Positions 5,439 to 7,054 of a stretch of 7,054 nt of DNA are shown piece by piece. How positions within the stretch are numbered: the stretch's first letter is position 1; the number at the start of each line of letters is the position of its first letter. The position numbers and the translations under genes were made by a program. The stretch spans positions 1 through 7,054 of the forward strand of contig CAWUKV010000249.1 of assembly GCA_963923025.1 (NCBI GenBank). The letters are read 5' to 3'. The notes beneath the pieces were generated by a model. The model saw only the letters and a list, made by a program, of their open reading frames with translations, was not told where the DNA came from and ran no database searches. The stretch comes from CAWUKV01 sp963923025 (GTDB lineage: Bacteria > Cyanobacteriota > Cyanobacteriia > Phormidesmidales > Phormidesmidaceae).

Positions 5439-6338
5439 TCATTCCTCTTCCGTTTCCAGCTCAAATCGCCGGGGATAAGGCAAATGATGTCTAGCAAATG
5501 CTGCCTTGGCCCGCACCGTTAGGTCTGTGGCAAAGGCAAACTCGTCTCTGGCATCAAGGGGATAGGCCCGGAGCTTGAACAGGCTGCCCCAGCTGTGCTC
5601 TGACATCACAACAATGATGGGCTGCTTTAGGTGGGTGTACTTGCTAGTGTGGGCGATGCGATAGAGGATATTTTCGACCAGCTCTGGGTCGGCTTCGTGG
5701 GCCAGATAAAACTTGGTAACGACCTGGGCTTCTAGTTCTCCGGCGTTGGCGTTGGATACTGAGTTGGTCCAGATGTGGTTGTGGGGCACGGTGACAATAT
5801 TATCGCCGGGGGTTTGTAGTCGTATTCCCCGCAGGCCGTAGCTAATGACTTCGCCGTATTCGCCTGCGATCGCAATTCGATCTCCTACGCGGTAAGGGGC
5901 TTCAAACAGGCCGACAATGCCTGCAATAATTGAACTGGCGTAGTCTTTGAACGCGAAACCCAGCGCTACAGCAACGGTACCGGTGACTGCCAGAACATTC
6001 TCCCGAGAGAGGTTCAGAAACAAGTTCATAAGCAGGATGACTGTAACCGTCATCACTGTCGTGCGCATAAAGGGCTGAAACTGCTTGATGCGAAGACGGT
6101 TGTGTCGGGCGACCCGCTCTGACAGGGCAATGACTAGCCAGTCCACGGCTTGGATGGTGAGATAGGCTGTCACTAGGACCATCACAGCCTGAAGCAGCTT
6201 TGGCCCGGTGATTTTGGTCAGTAGCTCTTTGGTTTGATTGGCGGTATCGCTAGCGGCTCTGCCTGCACTTTCCGCTGCGTCTTGTGCAGCCTGCGCTAGC
6301 AGCCAGCTCTGTAAATTGCGATATCCATTTACCATCAT
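5439..6338 (-). CDS. MscS-family small-conductance mechanosensitive ion channel
   Basis: This 299-residue membrane protein matches the MscS family, heptameric channels that open under membrane tension and release solutes during hypo-osmotic shock. Residues 1-45 form an Ala-rich amphipathic stretch. Membrane segments follow at about 48-73 and 90-110, then the pore-lining third segment at about 114-146, with the Gly/Ala-rich G120-T-V-A-V-A-L-G127-F-A-F and the A139-G-I-V-G-L-F-E turn. The beta domain begins P148-Y-R-V-G-D-R-I and includes the family patterns G-E-Y-G-E-V and T-V-P-H-N (183-187), where many members have IPN. The alpha/beta cytoplasmic domain runs to the end. Length is close to E. 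coli MscS (286). Two ATGs are adjacent; the first (6338) is eight bases from AGGGG. The gene follows the winged-helix gene by 11 nt and is probably co-translated. Two or more paralogues per genome are common, so no gene number is assigned. Ion preference cannot be read from the sequence. Confidence 0.9.
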   Translation of the reverse strand: MMVNGYRNLQSWLLAQAAQDAAESAGRAASDTANQTKELLTKITGPKLLQAVMVLVTAYLTIQAVDWLVIALSERVARHNRLRIKQFQPFMRTTVMTVTVILLMNLFLNLSRENVLAVTGTVAVALGFAFKDYASSIIAGIVGLFEAPYRVGDRIAIAGEYGEVISYGLRGIRLQTPGDNIVTVPHNHIWTNSVSNANAGELEAQVVTKFYLAHEADPELVENILYRIAHTSKYTHLKQPIIVVMSEHSWGSLFKLRAYPLDARDEFAFATDLTVRAKAAFARHHLPYPRRFELETEEE

Positions 6339-6346
6339 GGTCTACA

Positions 6347-6351
6347 CCCCT
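6347..6351 (-). promoter_or_regulatory. Shine-Dalgarno of the mscS-like gene overlapping the upstream stop codon
   Basis: On the minus strand the bases read TAGGGG: TAG is the stop of the winged-helix gene and AGGGG is the ribosome binding site eight bases before the ATG at 6338. Ribosomes ending on the first gene would sit on the initiation site of the second, which favours translational coupling. Confidence 0.6.
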
Positions 6352-7054
6352 AAGGTACCTGAATCATAAAGTTGTTTCTAGCCAGTTCGCGTCGCAGGGC
6401 GGGGTAGTGAGCTGGGTTTACCTTGAGAACCTTGGCCTTCTGCTCAATTAAGCCGGTATTGCGTAAAATCTGTACTCGGTTGTTGACCACCTGGGGCGAG
6501 TCGCCTAAGCTCTTGGCTAGGGCAAGCACTGTCATATCACCATGCAGCAGCAATGAGTAGAGTAAGTAAAGGTCATCTTGGTGCAGCTCTGGTAAGGGTG
6601 GCCGCTTGGGTAAGGTTGCTACTAATCGAGGCGGCGAGTTTTCTAGGTCAGACGAGATGTTTTTAGATGGCTCACCCGCCGTCGATTGCTCCCTATGCTT
6701 GCCTGATTCCTTATCCTTTTCCGACTGGCACCTCAAAGACTTTAAAAAGAGCTGCATTGCTACAACGCCAACACCGTCAGAAACATTAGCTAGACGGTTG
6801 AAGTAGTCGTGGGCTAGGTCTTGTTCCGACGTATTGTCTGATTCTTCTGGGGTTAGTTTATCTTTGAGCGTTCGAAAAGAAGACTTTGTAGTGGCGCTTA
6901 GATCATCGGTAATTTGTGAGACTGCTTCGGCTGGATGATCGATGATGAGGCTCACATCCGTTAAGCTGTCGGTGAGCGAGTGCGGATGTTGCAGCGCCTT
7001 ATGTAGGGTTTGCTGAAAAAAGCAAAGAAGCTTGTAGAGCCTAGGTTCTGGCAG
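6350..7054 (-). CDS. Winged-helix domain protein, 5' end beyond the window (partial)
   Basis: At least 234 residues are visible. A GTG at 6955 could be taken as a start, but the frame stays open to the right edge for 33 more codons with ordinary residues (for example P-R-L-Y-K-L-L and H-K-A-L-Q), and no clear ribosome binding site precedes the GTG, so the real start is probably outside the window. The first half looks helical; the middle (visible residues about 110-155) is a Lys/Ser/Pro-rich, probably disordered linker. The last 78 residues look like a winged helix: a Leu-rich first helix (157-170), T-V-L-A-L-A-K-S-L-G, a recognition helix S-P-Q-V-V-N-N-R-V-Q-I-L, then N-T-G-L-I-E and a short wing, resembling MarR/ArsR-type folds. 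It is probably a DNA-binding regulator, or a protein that uses the fold for protein contacts. I do not recognise the full-length family. It is the first gene of a pair with the MscS-like channel. Confidence 0.7.
   Translation of the reverse strand: MPEPRLYKLLCFFQQTLHKALQHPHSLTDSLTDVSLIIDHPAEAVSQITDDLSATTKSSFRTLKDKLTPEESDNTSEQDLAHDYFNRLANVSDGVGVVAMQLFLKSLRCQSEKDKESGKHREQSTAGEPSKNISSDLENSPPRLVATLPKRPPLPELHQDDLYLLYSLLLHGDMTVLALAKSLGDSPQVVNNRVQILRNTGLIEQKAKVLKVNPAHYPALRRELARNNFMIQVP

Overview
The window is most likely chromosomal DNA of a cyanobacterium. It carries five copies of the octamer GCGATCGC (HIP1), the Dps sequence is of a type familiar from cyanobacteria, and the long plus-strand gene reads like the large multi-repeat membrane proteins found in filamentous or Leptolyngbya-like genomes. 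The genus cannot be fixed from the sequence alone.

Layout from left to right. Positions 1-204 hold no supported gene. A perfect 16-bp hairpin at 205-244 is the probable terminator of a minus-strand dps gene (301-837). Upstream of dps, on the same strand, is a small protein made of two tandem Hva1_TUDOR/DUF2945 domains (1026-1490), separated from dps by a 188-bp gap with its own hairpin and a short direct repeat. Diverging from that pair is a 1044-residue plus-strand membrane protein (ATG at 1727, strong Shine-Dalgarno sequence). It has three N-terminal membrane segments, a polyserine linker, eight helical repeats of about 98 residues and a C-terminal membrane segment. It ends at a 19-bp hairpin terminator at 4897-4941. 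A 577-bp stretch without genes (4862-5438) holds several further hairpins, including a 58-nt nested palindrome and a pair of hairpins that pair fully only if transcribed from the minus strand. The right end is a minus-strand operon: a winged-helix protein whose frame runs off the window edge (6350-7054), followed 11 nt later by an MscS-family mechanosensitive channel gene (5439-6338).

The recognisable genes share a stress and envelope theme: iron/peroxide detoxification (Dps), osmotic tension release (MscS), and two proteins of unknown role. The most promising undescribed item is the repeat membrane protein. Its last four repeats keep an exact 98-residue spacing, while the first four have drifted. 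The second is the tightly coupled winged-helix/MscS gene pair, with structured RNA just downstream.
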